Origin: Gordonia sp. 'Campus'
Lineage (GTDB): Bacteria > Actinomycetota > Actinomycetes > Mycobacteriales > Mycobacteriaceae
Length of the DNA: 40,223 nt
Reading direction: 5' to 3'
Assembly: GCF_022206305.1 (NCBI RefSeq)
Contig: NZ_JAKOIW010000032.1
Coordinates: forward strand, 1 to 40,223
In this document: positions 26,325-34,546 of the stretch, one piece after another
Layout of the letters: each line of letters opens with the position of its first letter
How positions within the stretch are numbered: the first letter of the stretch is position 1
Notes under the pieces: generated by a model
What the model saw: the letters and a program-made list of their open reading frames with translations, nothing else
Database searches by the model: none
What the model was told of the DNA's origin: nothing
Translations under genes and position numbers: made by a program

Positions 26325-26424
26325 GATCGGTCCACCATAGACCCGGCGATGGGGCGGGGCAAACGATTTTGTCCGCACTCCAGACGCCAGCACGGAGGCG
26401 CCGCTGTCTGCAGCGAGGCGCCGT

Positions 26425-27117
26425 CTACAGGAGACCGACGAGTTCCCGGGCCGACGCTGCCGGGTCGGTTGCTGCGGTGATCGCGCGTACCACGACGATG
26501 CGGCCGGCACCCGCGGCGGTCACCTCGCCGACCCGCGACGCGTCGATGCCGCCGATGGCGAACCACGGCTTCGCGGTGCGCGCTTCTGCCGTCGACGTCA
26601 CGAGGTCGAGCCCGGCCGCGGTCCGGCCGGGCTTGGTCGGAGTGGTCCAGCACGGGCCGACGCAGAAGTAGTCGACGTGGACGTCGTCCATCGCGACGGC
26701 GGCCTGCTCGGGGTCGTGCGTTGAGGCACCGATGAGGACATCCGGGCCGACGATGTCGCGCGCGACGCGTGGCGGGAGATCGCCCTGCCCGACGTGGAGG
26801 ACATCGGCGCCCGAGAGTGCCGCGATGTCGGCGCGATCGTTGACTGCCAGCAGTGCACCGTGTGCGTCGGCGACCTCCCGCAGGCCGGCGAGGATCTCGA
26901 GTTCTTCGCGGGCCTCGAGGGTGCCGAACTCGCGTTCGCCCACCGAACCCTTGTCGCGGAGCTGCACGATGTCCACGCCACCCGCGAGCGCGGCCCCCAC
27001 GAACTCGAGCAGATCGCCGCGTTCTCGCCGGGCATCGGTGCACAGGTAGAGCCGAGCCGACTCGAGCCGTCGCCGACGGTCGGTTCGGGGATCCTGTTCG
27101 GTGCGCGTCGAGGTCAC
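26425..27117 (-). CDS. thiE: thiamine-phosphate synthase ThiE
   Basis: 230 aa from GTG 27117. Joins HMP-pyrophosphate and the thiazole phosphate carboxylate to give thiamine phosphate. TIM-barrel motifs in order: LYLCTD (about 24), VQLRDKG (about 52), AVNDRADIAALSGADVLHVGQGDLP (about 88-112), IGASTHDPEQ, DYFCVGPCWTTPTKPGR (pyrophosphate loop, about 155-171), PWFAIGGID. The open frame continues upstream but would run into the TPP riboswitch of the opposite strand, and the family begins just before RLYLC, so GTG 27117 is preferred. Divergent from thiO; its own 5' region shows no second riboswitch. Confidence 0.95.
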   Translation of the reverse strand: MTSTRTEQDPRTDRRRRLESARLYLCTDARRERGDLLEFVGAALAGGVDIVQLRDKGSVGEREFGTLEAREELEILAGLREVADAHGALLAVNDRADIAALSGADVLHVGQGDLPPRVARDIVGPDVLIGASTHDPEQAAVAMDDVHVDYFCVGPCWTTPTKPGRTAAGLDLVTSTAEARTAKPWFAIGGIDASRVGEVTAAGAGRIVVVRAITAATDPAASARELVGLL

Positions 27118-27177
27118 GCCGACCAGGCTAGCCCGACGCCGGAACCCGTTCGGCCGGGCGTAGGCTGGACCGCACGA

Positions 27178-27268
27178 ACACACGGGAGCCCGGGACAGCC
27201 GGGCTGAGAGTGCGGACCGTCTCCGCTGACCGTCGAACCTGATCCGGGTCATTCCGGCGAAGGAAGGT
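27178..27268 (+). ncRNA. TPP riboswitch (THI element) controlling thiOSG
   Basis: The two conserved cores are unmistakable: GGGCTGAGAG at 27201-27210 and GAACCTGATC at 27235-27244, followed by CCGG-GTCATT-CCGG (P4/L5 region) and GCGAAGGAAG at 27257-27266. The 5' CACGGGAGCCC pairs into P2. The last bases, AGGAAGG, double as the ribosome-binding site of thiO, so ligand binding would most likely block translation initiation: with TPP bound, P1 closure hides the site. Active sense is toward thiO only. Confidence 0.95.
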
Positions 27269-27278
27269 GATTCCCAGA

Positions 27279-28427
27279 GTGACTGACTCCCAGCGCCGTT
27301 CCGCCGACGCCGCGAGCCGCGAGCTGACGGTCGTGGGCGGTGGAGTCATCGGCCTCACCTGCGCCCTCACCGCCGCCGACGCCGGCTGGCGGGTCCGGGT
27401 GCTCGACGCGGGCGCCGATGACCGGGCGTCGTGGGTCGCCGGCGGCATGCTGGGGTCGCTTGGCGAAGGGCATCCCGGCGAAGAGGCGTCGCTCGCCCTG
27501 TCGGTGGAGTCGGTGGGCCGGTGGCCGGCTCTCGTCGAGCGACTCGACGACGAGGGGATCGTGACGGCGACCGACTCCCTCTTCGTCGCGGCGTCCGCAG
27601 CCGATCTCGGATATCTCCGTAATCTCGCCGACTTCGTCTGGGCGCAGCAACCCCGACCCGACTCGACCCCGCCCTCCGACTCGACTCTGCCCTCCGACTC
27701 GTCCCTGCAGACCGACTCGTCCCTGCAAGCCGGCTCGACCCTCCACCCGGTGAACGGTCGCGAGATCCGAACGCTCGAACCGTCGTTGAGTTCGCGTCTC
27801 GTCGGCGGGTATCGCGCGGTCGGCGAATGGGCAGTCGACAACCGGCGCCTGCTCGCGGCGCTGCGATCGGCGGCGGCCGGCGCCGGTGTGGAGTTCGTGT
27901 CGCGGAACGTCGAGTCCCTCGCCGAGCTCGACCGGGAGCTCGACGCGGACGTGCAGATACTCCTCGCCGCCGGCCTCGGAACCGCCACGCTCTGGCCCGG
28001 AGCACGCCTGCTCCCGGCGAAGGGCGAGATCCTGCGGCTGCGACGAACCCGCTGGTCGGTGCCACCGCCCCGGCACGTGATCCGGGCCCGGTTGCACGCC
28101 AGAGATGTGTACCTCGTGCCCCGCGACGACGGGATCGTCGTCGGGGCAACGCAATACGAGCCGGAGGGAACGGCTGACCGGACGCCCCAGGCGGGTGGTG
28201 TCGCCGACCTCCTGGCCGATGCCATCGAGGTGCTTCCCGGCTTGCGCACATATGAACTCGTCGAGGCGGGGGCGGGCCTGCGCCCCTGCACCTCCGACGG
28301 CCTACCCCTCGTGACGCGCGTCGACACGCGCACGGTGGTGGCGACCGGGCACGGACGCAACGGGATCGTCCTCGCGCCCGGCACCGCCGCACAGGTCCTG
28401 TCGATCCTGGAAGGAGACGACGAATGA
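27279..28427 (+). CDS. thiO: glycine oxidase ThiO
   Basis: 382 aa from GTG 27279 (GTG 27267 also in frame but inside the riboswitch end). FAD-dependent oxidase making dehydroglycine for thiazole synthesis. N-terminal dinucleotide-binding motif LTVVGGGVIGLTCALTAADAG (about 14-34), then ASWVAGGMLGSLGE, VVGATQYEPEG, EAGAGLRPCTSDGLPLV and the C-terminal ATGHGRNGIVLAPGTA. It is about 40 residues longer than M. tuberculosis ThiO; most of the excess is a five-fold six-residue repeat at residues 128-157 (DSTPPS, DSTLPS, DSSLQT, DSSLQA, GSTLHP). Overlaps thiS by 4 bp. Confidence 0.95.
   Translation: MTDSQRRSADAASRELTVVGGGVIGLTCALTAADAGWRVRVLDAGADDRASWVAGGMLGSLGEGHPGEEASLALSVESVGRWPALVERLDDEGIVTATDSLFVAASAADLGYLRNLADFVWAQQPRPDSTPPSDSTLPSDSSLQTDSSLQAGSTLHPVNGREIRTLEPSLSSRLVGGYRAVGEWAVDNRRLLAALRSAAAGAGVEFVSRNVESLAELDRELDADVQILLAAGLGTATLWPGARLLPAKGEILRLRRTRWSVPPPRHVIRARLHARDVYLVPRDDGIVVGATQYEPEGTADRTPQAGGVADLLADAIEVLPGLRTYELVEAGAGLRPCTSDGLPLVTRVDTRTVVATGHGRNGIVLAPGTAAQVLSILEGDDE
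27660..27749. repeat. 18-bp x5 in-frame minisatellite in thiO
   Basis: Five consecutive 18-bp units starting at 27660, 27678, 27696, 27714 and 27732 (first GACTCGACCCCGCCCTCC) code for a polar six-residue repeat inside thiO. The fifth is most diverged. It probably forms a surface loop outside the active site. Confidence 0.92.
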
Positions 28428-28624
28428 GTATCACGGTGAACGGCAAGACGATCGACGTCGAGGCGGACACATCGGTGGACGACGTGGTCGCCGGACTCGG
28501 TCTGCCCGATCGGGGGATCGCGGTGGCCGTGGACGGCGCGGTCGTGCCACGCGGCCGTTGGGCCCGACACACGATGACCGACGGCGCCGTCGTCGAGATC
28601 GTCACGGCGGTGCAGGGTGGCTGA
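28424..28624 (+). CDS. thiS: sulfur carrier protein ThiS
   Basis: 66 aa ubiquitin-fold protein ending in the required Gly-Gly (AVQGG). The C-terminus is thiocarboxylated and delivers sulfur to ThiG. Typical start SITVNGKTIDV and middle GLPDRGIAVAVDGAVVPRGRW. Starts in the thiO stop (ATGA) and overlaps thiG by 8 bp, so the three are tightly coupled. Confidence 0.97.
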   Translation: MSITVNGKTIDVEADTSVDDVVAGLGLPDRGIAVAVDGAVVPRGRWARHTMTDGAVVEIVTAVQGG

Positions 28625-29408
28625 GAACACCGATCCGCTGCGTATCGCCGACCGGGACTTCACCTCCCGGCTCATCACCGGGACCGGTGGGGCTGCCAAT
28701 CTGGCGACAGTGGAACGCGCGCTCGTGGCGTCGGGCACCGAGCTCACCACCGTCGCGGTGCGCCGGGTGGATGCGGCTTCCGGGACCGGCGTCTTCGACC
28801 TCCTGCGCCGCCTCGACATCGCCGTGCTCCCCAACACCGCGGGCTGTCACACCACCGCCGAAGCTGTCCTCACGGCGCAACTCGCGCGGGAGGCCTTCGA
28901 GACGAACTGGGTGAAGCTCGAGGTCGTCGCCGACGAACGCACCCTCATGCCCGACGCGGTGGAACTCGTCGATGCCGCGGCGACGCTGGTCGCCGAAGGA
29001 TTCGTGGTGCTCGCCTACACCAATGACGATCCGGTGCTGGCCGCCCGCCTCGCCGATCTGGGTGTCGCCGCGGTGATGCCGCTCGGGTCACCGATCGGGA
29101 CCGGGTTGGGAATCCTCAACCCGCACAACATCGAGATGATCGTCGACCAGTGCGCGAACCGGTACGACGCCGCGATCCCGGTCATCCTCGACGCCGGGAT
29201 CGGAACGGCGAGCGATGCGGCATTGGCGATGGAACTGGGCTGCGACGGCGTGCTTCTCGCCACCGCGGTCACGCGAGCCGAGCACCCCGAACGGATGGCG
29301 ACGGCGATGCGGCACGCGGTCGTCGCCGGTCGGCTCGCCGCGCGTTCGGGACGAATCCCCAAGCGGTTCTGGGCACACGCGTCGTCTCCCGCACCCGAGC
29401 GCGACTGA
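28617..29408 (+). CDS. thiG: thiazole synthase ThiG
   Basis: 263 aa from GTG 28617. Makes the thiazole phosphate carboxylate from deoxyxylulose-5-phosphate, dehydroglycine (ThiO) and ThiS thiocarboxylate. TIM-barrel with the Schiff-base lysine in NWVKLEVVAD (near residue 100). Phosphate-binding loops AVMPLGSPIGTGLGI and PVILDAGIGTASDAALAMELGCDGVLLATAV are present. Last gene of the riboswitch-controlled thiO-thiS-thiG unit. Confidence 0.97.
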   Translation: MAENTDPLRIADRDFTSRLITGTGGAANLATVERALVASGTELTTVAVRRVDAASGTGVFDLLRRLDIAVLPNTAGCHTTAEAVLTAQLAREAFETNWVKLEVVADERTLMPDAVELVDAAATLVAEGFVVLAYTNDDPVLAARLADLGVAAVMPLGSPIGTGLGILNPHNIEMIVDQCANRYDAAIPVILDAGIGTASDAALAMELGCDGVLLATAVTRAEHPERMATAMRHAVVAGRLAARSGRIPKRFWAHASSPAPERD

Positions 29409-29481
29409 TCACTCGGCCGCGGCGACAGGCCGTGCGAATGACAGACCGGGCCCGTCGGCGATCGGCGGCTATGGTCGAGGC

Positions 29482-30405
29482 GTGTTGCAGGTAGCGAATC
29501 TGACGAAGGAATTCGGCGGTCACCGTGCGGTCGATGACCTCACCTTCGAGGTGGGGCCGGGTCGCGTCACAGGCTTCCTCGGGCCCAACGGCGCCGGGAA
29601 GTCGACGACGATGCGGATGATGCTCGGACTCGACCGCCCGACATCGGGCACCGCGACGATCAACGGGCAGGCCTATCGCGACCTCGATCATCCGCTGCGG
29701 CAGGTGGGTGCGCTGCTCGACGCGCGCTGGGTGCATCCCAATCGGAGTGCGCGGTCGCATCTGCGCTGGCTGGCGGCGAGCAATCAGATCCCGGTTGCCC
29801 GCGTCGACGAGGTGTTGGAGACCGTGGGGCTCACCTCGGTCGCCAAGAAGCGTGCCGGCGGTTTCTCACTGGGCATGTCACAGCGCCTGGGCCTGGCCGG
29901 CGCTCTGCTGGGCGACCCGCACACCCTGCTGTTCGACGAGCCGGTCAACGGCCTCGACCCGGAGGGCATCGTCTGGATTCGCGGCTTCATGCGGGATCTC
30001 GCCGCGCAGGGCCGGACGGTGCTGGTGTCCAGCCATCTCCTGACCGAGATGTCGCTCACCGCAGACCATCTCGTGGTCATCGGACGCGGCCGGCTCATCG
30101 CGGACTGTTCGGTTGCCGAGTTCACCGGACGTGCCCGTCAGTCGGTGCGTGTCCGTGGCCCGCAACTGGAGAAGCTGCACGCGGCGCTCGCCGCCGCCGG
30201 TCTGCACCCCGCGCCCGGGGACCCGGACGCGCACGGTCGGCCGGTGATGCGCGTGCCCGACACCACGACCGACCACGTCGGCGACCTCGCCGCCGCGGCC
30301 GGTATCGCCCTGCACGAACTGTCCGCCGAGTCGGCGTCTCTGGAAGAGGTGTTCATGTCGATGACCGCACACGCCGTCGACTACCAGGGAGGTACGCACC
30401 CGTGA
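29482..30405 (+). CDS. ABC transporter ATP-binding protein (ABC-2 type)
   Basis: 307 aa from GTG 29482. Walker A GPNGAGKST near residue 36-44, signature FSLGMSQRLGLAGALLGDP near 130, Walker B TLLFDEPVNGLDPEG near 150. The C-terminal about 90 residues carry the accessory region of the CcmA/antibiotic-export subgroup. It pairs with the permease whose GTG start overlaps its stop (GTGA, 30402-30405). Substrate unknown. The start is uncertain because a longer open frame runs from within thiG. Confidence 0.9.
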   Translation: MLQVANLTKEFGGHRAVDDLTFEVGPGRVTGFLGPNGAGKSTTMRMMLGLDRPTSGTATINGQAYRDLDHPLRQVGALLDARWVHPNRSARSHLRWLAASNQIPVARVDEVLETVGLTSVAKKRAGGFSLGMSQRLGLAGALLGDPHTLLFDEPVNGLDPEGIVWIRGFMRDLAAQGRTVLVSSHLLTEMSLTADHLVVIGRGRLIADCSVAEFTGRARQSVRVRGPQLEKLHAALAAAGLHPAPGDPDAHGRPVMRVPDTTTDHVGDLAAAAGIALHELSAESASLEEVFMSMTAHAVDYQGGTHP

Positions 30406-31148
30406 TCGCCGCGATCAACGCCGAACGGATCAAGCTCGCGAGCACCCGGTCGCCCTACTGGTGTCTGGGGGTCGTCGTGGTGCTGGGCCTCGGCATCGCC
30501 GTGCTTCTCGGCGCCATCGCCGGCGGCGGCTACGGGGACCCCGGCGAGACCGACTCGCTGACCGGGCAATATCTGACCGGGGTCAATCAGTTCGGGGTGG
30601 CGGTGCTGGCGATCATGGCTGTCCTGGGGATCACGACGGAGTACCGTTTCGGCACCATCCGGCCGACATTCGCGGCGGTACCGCGGCGCCCACGGGTGCT
30701 CATCGCGAAGGTCGTCGTGTTCGGGGCGCTCACGTTCGTGGTCACGGCGATCGTGTGTCTGGTGGCGCTGGTGCTGGCGCAGGCGCTCGCCGGCTACGGG
30801 ATCGCCCTCGGCGGCCCCGACACCGTCCGACAGCTCTGGGGTACACCGGTTTTCGCGACGCTGTGTGCACTGATCGGTCTCGCGGTCGGTGCCCTCGTCC
30901 GCCATTCGGCCGGCGCGGTGGCGATCGTGTTGGTGTGGATGCTCGCACTCGAGCGGATCATCTCGGTGTTGCCGCGGGTGGGCGAGTACATCGTGTCGTT
31001 CCTGCCGTTCCTGAACGGATGGAATTTCTTGTCCGGCGGCAGCGACACCTTCAACTGGAACGCCTACGGTTCGCTGCTGTACTTCGCGGTGTTCACCCTG
31101 GCGCTGCTGGGCGTCGCGGTGGCGGTCACCAACGCCCGCGACGCGTAG
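30402..31148 (+). CDS. ABC-2 type transporter permease
   Basis: 248 aa with six hydrophobic helices (about 20-42, 66-82, 104-132, 150-168, 172-188, 222-243). After an N-terminal INAERIKLASTRSPYW typical of these permeases comes a loop ITTEYRFGTIRPTFAAVPRRPRVLIAKV, the coupling element seen in ABC-2 exporters. Together with the preceding ATPase it forms a complete exporter at the inner membrane; no accessory binding protein is present. Confidence 0.88.
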   Translation: MIAAINAERIKLASTRSPYWCLGVVVVLGLGIAVLLGAIAGGGYGDPGETDSLTGQYLTGVNQFGVAVLAIMAVLGITTEYRFGTIRPTFAAVPRRPRVLIAKVVVFGALTFVVTAIVCLVALVLAQALAGYGIALGGPDTVRQLWGTPVFATLCALIGLAVGALVRHSAGAVAIVLVWMLALERIISVLPRVGEYIVSFLPFLNGWNFLSGGSDTFNWNAYGSLLYFAVFTLALLGVAVAVTNARDA

Positions 31149-31172
31149 TCGGCGGCGCCGAGTCGCGTCGGC

Positions 31173-31898
31173 TCACCCACGATCGAGCGCGGCGATGACC
31201 TCGTCGTCGTCGACCTGACCGAAATCGTCATAGGACAGGCCGACCGCCCGGAACGGATCAGGTGTCGTCAGCACGACGAACCCGGTGACACCGCGATCAC
31301 GAAGTCGGCCGGGCGAATCCGCGGGCGCCGTCGGCACCGCCACGATCACCGACGACGCCCCGGCCGAACGCACGGAGTCGATGGCGACAGCCATGCTGGA
31401 CCCGGTGGCGAGGCCGTCGTCGACCAGGACGACGCTGCGCCCGGCCGGCTCGACCCGTGGCCGCTCACCGCGATAGCGGCGTTCGCGTGCGCGCAGGAGG
31501 CGCCGCTCGCGATCGGCGACCTCGTCGAAGACGCTGTGCGACACGCCGAGTCGTCGAGGGACATCGTCGTTGACGACGAGGTGGTCCGCGGTCAACGCCC
31601 CCATCGCGAACTCGGCGTGACCGGGCGCACCGATCTTGCGGACCACCAGGACGTCCAGGTCGCACGGCCCGAGGGACGCGCAGTGCGCGTCCGCGACCTC
31701 GCGCGCGACGGGGACCCCGCCCCGCGCGAGGCCCAGCACCAGCGGGGCGTCGGGGCCCTGGCCAGTTGTGATGCCCCCGCTCGTCCTGATGCCCCCGCTC
31801 GTCTTGATGTTTCCGCCCGGCGCCGAGAGGAATTCGACGACCCGTGCGCCGAGGAGACGACCGGCCTCGCGCCGGTCGGCGAAGACGCGCGACGACAT
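31173..31898 (-). CDS. phosphoribosyltransferase-domain protein
   Basis: 241 aa from ATG 31898 (GTG 31901 also possible). Class I PRTase fold: LVLGLARGGVPVAREVADA (about 52-70), KIGAPGHAEFAMGAL, and PRPP loop SVVLVDDGLATGSSMAVAI (about 152-170). Such proteins in actinobacteria often stand near dienelactone-hydrolase or stress genes; the substrate is unknown. An 18-bp x3 repeat gives IKTSGGIRTSGGITTGQG (about 31-48) ahead of the first strand. Lies 7 bp before (in transcription order, after) the SnoaL-like gene and may share its transcript. Confidence 0.85.
   Translation of the reverse strand: MSSRVFADRREAGRLLGARVVEFLSAPGGNIKTSGGIRTSGGITTGQGPDAPLVLGLARGGVPVAREVADAHCASLGPCDLDVLVVRKIGAPGHAEFAMGALTADHLVVNDDVPRRLGVSHSVFDEVADRERRLLRARERRYRGERPRVEPAGRSVVLVDDGLATGSSMAVAIDSVRSAGASSVIVAVPTAPADSPGRLRDRGVTGFVVLTTPDPFRAVGLSYDDFGQVDDDEVIAALDRG
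31770..31823. repeat. 18-bp x3 in-frame repeat in the PRTase gene
   Basis: Units at 31770, 31788 and 31806 (GATGCCCCCGCTCGTCCT; second copy 17 of 18 identical; third diverged) code for IxTSGG repeats. Confidence 0.88.
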
Positions 31899-31908
31899 CA
31901 CCGTCCCG

Positions 31909-32415
31909 CTACAGATGCACCGCGGGGCCGACTTTCAGCGAGAAGCTGGGCACGTCGGCGAGCCCGACGGTCGCCTCGTAGGTGCGGTCGTAGCCGGTGC
32001 TGCTGATCCGCCAGCCCTCCGGGGTGCGGCGGTAGGTGTCCTCGTAGAACGCGGCGCCGAGGAGCATGAACGAGAACTCGGCGACGATGACGCGGTCCTG
32101 CAGATACCAGCGTCCGCGTGCGGTGTCCGGACCGTCGAACTCGATCTCCGGATGGTTCACGCGATGCTCGGTGATCACCGCTGCACCGACGTTCTTCCGC
32201 ATGTAACCGACCAACTCGTCGCGGTCGGTGAACGACAGTTCCGCACCGTAGTTCCCGGTCACGTCCTCGGTCAGGGTGTCGGCGAATGCGTCCCAGTCCT
32301 TGGTGTCCAGGCACCGCAGGTAGCGGTATTTCAGGGTCTCGATCGCACGGAGATCGTCGGCCTCGCTCAGTCCCGCCCCGCTCACTTCTGCCCTGCTCAG
32401 TCCTGCCTCGCTCAC
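31909..32415 (-). CDS. SnoaL-like (NTF2-fold) protein
   Basis: 168 aa from GTG 32415. About 140 residues from DDLRAIETLKYRYLRCLDTKDWDAFADTLTEDV form an SnoaL/NTF2-like alpha+beta cone, found in cyclases, isomerases, dehydratases and ligand-binding proteins; ITEHRVNHPEIEFDGPDTARGRWYLQD is typical. The catalytic role is not decided by sequence. The first about 20 residues (SEAGLSRAEVSGAGLSEA) come from a 15-bp repeat. Start overlaps the stop of the SCO6745-like gene (GTGA, 32412-32415), so the two are coupled. Confidence 0.82.
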   Translation of the reverse strand: MSEAGLSRAEVSGAGLSEADDLRAIETLKYRYLRCLDTKDWDAFADTLTEDVTGNYGAELSFTDRDELVGYMRKNVGAAVITEHRVNHPEIEFDGPDTARGRWYLQDRVIVAEFSFMLLGAAFYEDTYRRTPEGWRISSTGYDRTYEATVGLADVPSFSLKVGPAVHL

Positions 32416-32424
32416 TTCTGCCTC
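32365..32424. repeat. 15-bp x4 repeat spanning a stop/start junction
   Basis: Units of 15 bp at 32365, 32380, 32395 and 32410 (alternating GCTCAGTCCCGCCCC-like and GCTCACTTCTGCCCT-like). On the minus strand the GTGA stop/start overlap sits in the last unit (32412-32415), and an equivalent in-frame GTG occurs in the second unit at 32385. Confidence 0.9.
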
Positions 32425-33278
32425 GTTCCCGGCAGGATGCCTGCGTCGATGACGGCCTTCACGATCGGCTTGGTGCGATCGAGGAGGTCTTCGGTTCCGG
32501 CCCACAGGGATTCGCTCGCGGCATCGGTCATGGCCTCGACGTCGTCGTAGAGCGCTGCGCCCTGGGCGGTGAGCATGTGTCCGTCGTCGACCCGTTCGGC
32601 GAGCCCGGCGCCGACGAGGCGGTCGACGCTCTCGTCCCACTCCTGCTCGGAGTAACCGCGGGTGATCATGACGATGCGCTTGCCGAGGACGCGCCGCCGG
32701 ACCGCTGGGTCGGGAAGCTGCGCCTCGTGGAACACCGCCGCGTCGAACCCGTCGAGCCCGTGGAGCACGAGGGCGGCGATGTGGTTGTCCCCGCGCCATT
32801 CTCGTAGCACCGCGATGGCCTGCCACAGCCGGAGGCGGGCGGTGTCCGGGGTGGCCACGCTCGCCCAGGCCGCGGCGAGGGGCCGACCGCCCAGGGGTAG
32901 CCCCACGGCGAGATCGGTGTAGGCAGAGGCGAGTTCGTCGAGAGTGGCGTCGTCGATGTTCGCGCCCAGGATGTCTCGCAACGAGTCGTCGAGCATCTGG
33001 TTGCGGCGCTCGTGGATCCGGTCGAGGCCCACGTCGAGGGCAGCCGACCAGCTCTTCGCGATCAGTTCGGGATTGAAGTTGTAGAACGCCGCGGCGACGA
33101 CCGACGACACACACGGGCCGAAGGGCGCCCCCCGCGCGCCGACGTAGAACGCATACGGATCGAGGCCGGTGTCCGTTTGTGCGTCCCGGAGCCCGGGATT
33201 GAAGTAGGCCAGGATGTGAAAGGGCTCGAGCGTCTCGTATGCGCGCCGGGCGGCGGAGCCCGTGCTGGTCGATGTCAT
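32412..33278 (-). CDS. SCO6745-like family protein
   Basis: 288 aa from ATG 33278, preceded by GAGGGTGGG. All-helical, cytoplasmic. Recognised from RRAYETLEPFHILAYFNPGLRDAQTDTGLDPYAFYVGARGAPFGPCVSSVVAAAFYNFNPELI near the N-terminus and REWRGDNHIAALVLHGLDGFDAAV in the middle; the C-terminal third looks like a winged-helix (GYSEQEWDESVDRLVGAGLAERVDDGHMLTAQG). This actinobacterial family has no established function; the winged-helix suggests DNA or ligand binding. First gene of the coupled pair with the SnoaL-like protein. Confidence 0.8.
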   Translation of the reverse strand: MTSTSTGSAARRAYETLEPFHILAYFNPGLRDAQTDTGLDPYAFYVGARGAPFGPCVSSVVAAAFYNFNPELIAKSWSAALDVGLDRIHERRNQMLDDSLRDILGANIDDATLDELASAYTDLAVGLPLGGRPLAAAWASVATPDTARLRLWQAIAVLREWRGDNHIAALVLHGLDGFDAAVFHEAQLPDPAVRRRVLGKRIVMITRGYSEQEWDESVDRLVGAGLAERVDDGHMLTAQGAALYDDVEAMTDAASESLWAGTEDLLDRTKPIVKAVIDAGILPGTRQK

Positions 33279-33337
33279 CAACCCACCCTCGCGACCCCCG
33301 CGGCGGGTGTCAACACCCCGGCACGCATCGCGGCGTG

Positions 33338-33393
33338 GATCCGACCCAGTGAATCCGACCCAGTGGATTCGGCCCCGTGGATCCGACCCTGGG
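33338..33393. repeat. 14-bp x4 intergenic tandem array
   Basis: GATCCGACCCAGTG at 33338, with variant units at 33352, 33366 and 33380, fills much of the 134-bp gap between two minus-strand genes. Fourteen bases is not a multiple of three, and the array is outside genes. No other element is seen in the gap. Confidence 0.92.
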
Positions 33394-33412
33394 GACCGGA
33401 CCGGGCGTGACG

Positions 33413-34546
33413 TCAGGTGCGGCGGGAATCGCGTGCGTCGGTGAAATCCGGTCGGGGACTCTCGCGATGCCCGAAGTCGTGCCGGGTGAACGGGTCCCGA
33501 CGCGCGCGGACCTCGCCACGCGCGGGCGGTCTGGTCTGCGCGTCGGAAGTGGTCGCGTCGTCTGTGTCGGTCGCATGGTCGTTGTCGGTCGCGTCGTCGG
33601 TGTCGGTGTCGGGCTCTTCACGTCCGCGCCGCCAGCCGCCCTTCATGGGTGGTGCCTCGCCGAGGTGATCGGGGTCGACTGATCCGTACCAGGCGACCAG
33701 CACGGCGCCGATGACCGCGCCGACGAAGCCGAGGATCGCGAGCCAGCCGAGGCCGGGCTTGGCGGTGTCCTCCAGGAACACGACCCCGACGAGGCTCGGG
33801 CCGGCGGTCTCACCCACCACCAGGACGGCCGTCACGCCGTTGACCGCTCCGAGCTGCAATGCGACGGTCTGCACGTAGAACCCGACGGCCCCGGCCGCCG
33901 CGATGGTCCATGCGGCCGGATCCGTCAGCAGGGCGACGGCGTCGAACGGCTGGACGCCGTCGAGGATGCGGACGGCGATCGCGATGATGCCGAACAGGAG
34001 ACCGGCCGATGCGCCGCCGACGATCGCCCCGGCCGGACCGAGGTTGTAGACACCGACCAGGGCCAGGGCGCACAGCGCGAGGGTGGCGACGAACAGGCCC
34101 CAGTGGAAGCCGATCTCCTCGCCACCGCCGGTGTGATGCGCCGAGGACACCCCGAGCAGACACAGCGACAGCACGACGAGCCAGATGGCCACCCATTCAC
34201 GGGTGTGCAGCGCGATGTTGAGGATGATCGTGCCGAGCAGGGCGGTGATGACGAGGTTGGCCGAGACGATGGTCTGGGAGAGGAACAGCGGCAGGAAGCG
34301 GGCGGCCAGCGCGCCGCCGGCGAAGCCGACGACCACCAGCGTCGTTCCCAGGATGAATGCGGGGTCCACCAGGGTGGACATCGTCGACGACAGGGTCGGG
34401 GCACCGTTTTCGCTGGTGATGCCCTCACCCTCGTCCGCGGCTGCCTCGGCGACACGGCGCGCACCCAGCGCGCGCAGCACCGTCGACATCCCGTAGGCGA
34501 CGGCGGCGAGGCACGCGGCGATCACGCCGATCACGAACAGCTGCAT
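33413..34546 (-). CDS. DMT-like multi-pass membrane protein with acidic repeat tail
   Basis: 377 aa from ATG 34546 behind a strong GGAGGAGG site. About nine to ten hydrophobic helices to residue 295, in an EamA-like two-repeat layout (VIGVIAACLAAVAYGMSTVLRALGARR at the start; GAVNGVTAVLVVGETAGPSLVGVVFLED in the second repeat). The C-terminal 80 residues are hydrophilic; an 18-bp x3 repeat gives DTDDAT, DNDHAT, DTDDAT. Transport substrate unknown. Stands alone, divergent from the ATP-grasp gene. Confidence 0.82.
   Translation of the reverse strand: MQLFVIGVIAACLAAVAYGMSTVLRALGARRVAEAAADEGEGITSENGAPTLSSTMSTLVDPAFILGTTLVVVGFAGGALAARFLPLFLSQTIVSANLVITALLGTIILNIALHTREWVAIWLVVLSLCLLGVSSAHHTGGGEEIGFHWGLFVATLALCALALVGVYNLGPAGAIVGGASAGLLFGIIAIAVRILDGVQPFDAVALLTDPAAWTIAAAGAVGFYVQTVALQLGAVNGVTAVLVVGETAGPSLVGVVFLEDTAKPGLGWLAILGFVGAVIGAVLVAWYGSVDPDHLGEAPPMKGGWRRGREEPDTDTDDATDNDHATDTDDATTSDAQTRPPARGEVRARRDPFTRHDFGHRESPRPDFTDARDSRRT
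33551..33604. repeat. 18-bp x3 in-frame repeat in the DMT-like gene
   Basis: Units at 33551, 33569 and 33587 (GGTCGCGTCGTCTGTGTC and variants) encode the acidic six-residue repeat in the cytoplasmic tail. Confidence 0.9.

Noticed and set aside
27118..27252. N-terminal extension of ThiE to 27252
   Set aside because: It would code through the opposite-strand TPP riboswitch and adds Arg-rich sequence not seen in ThiE; GTG 27117 fits the family.
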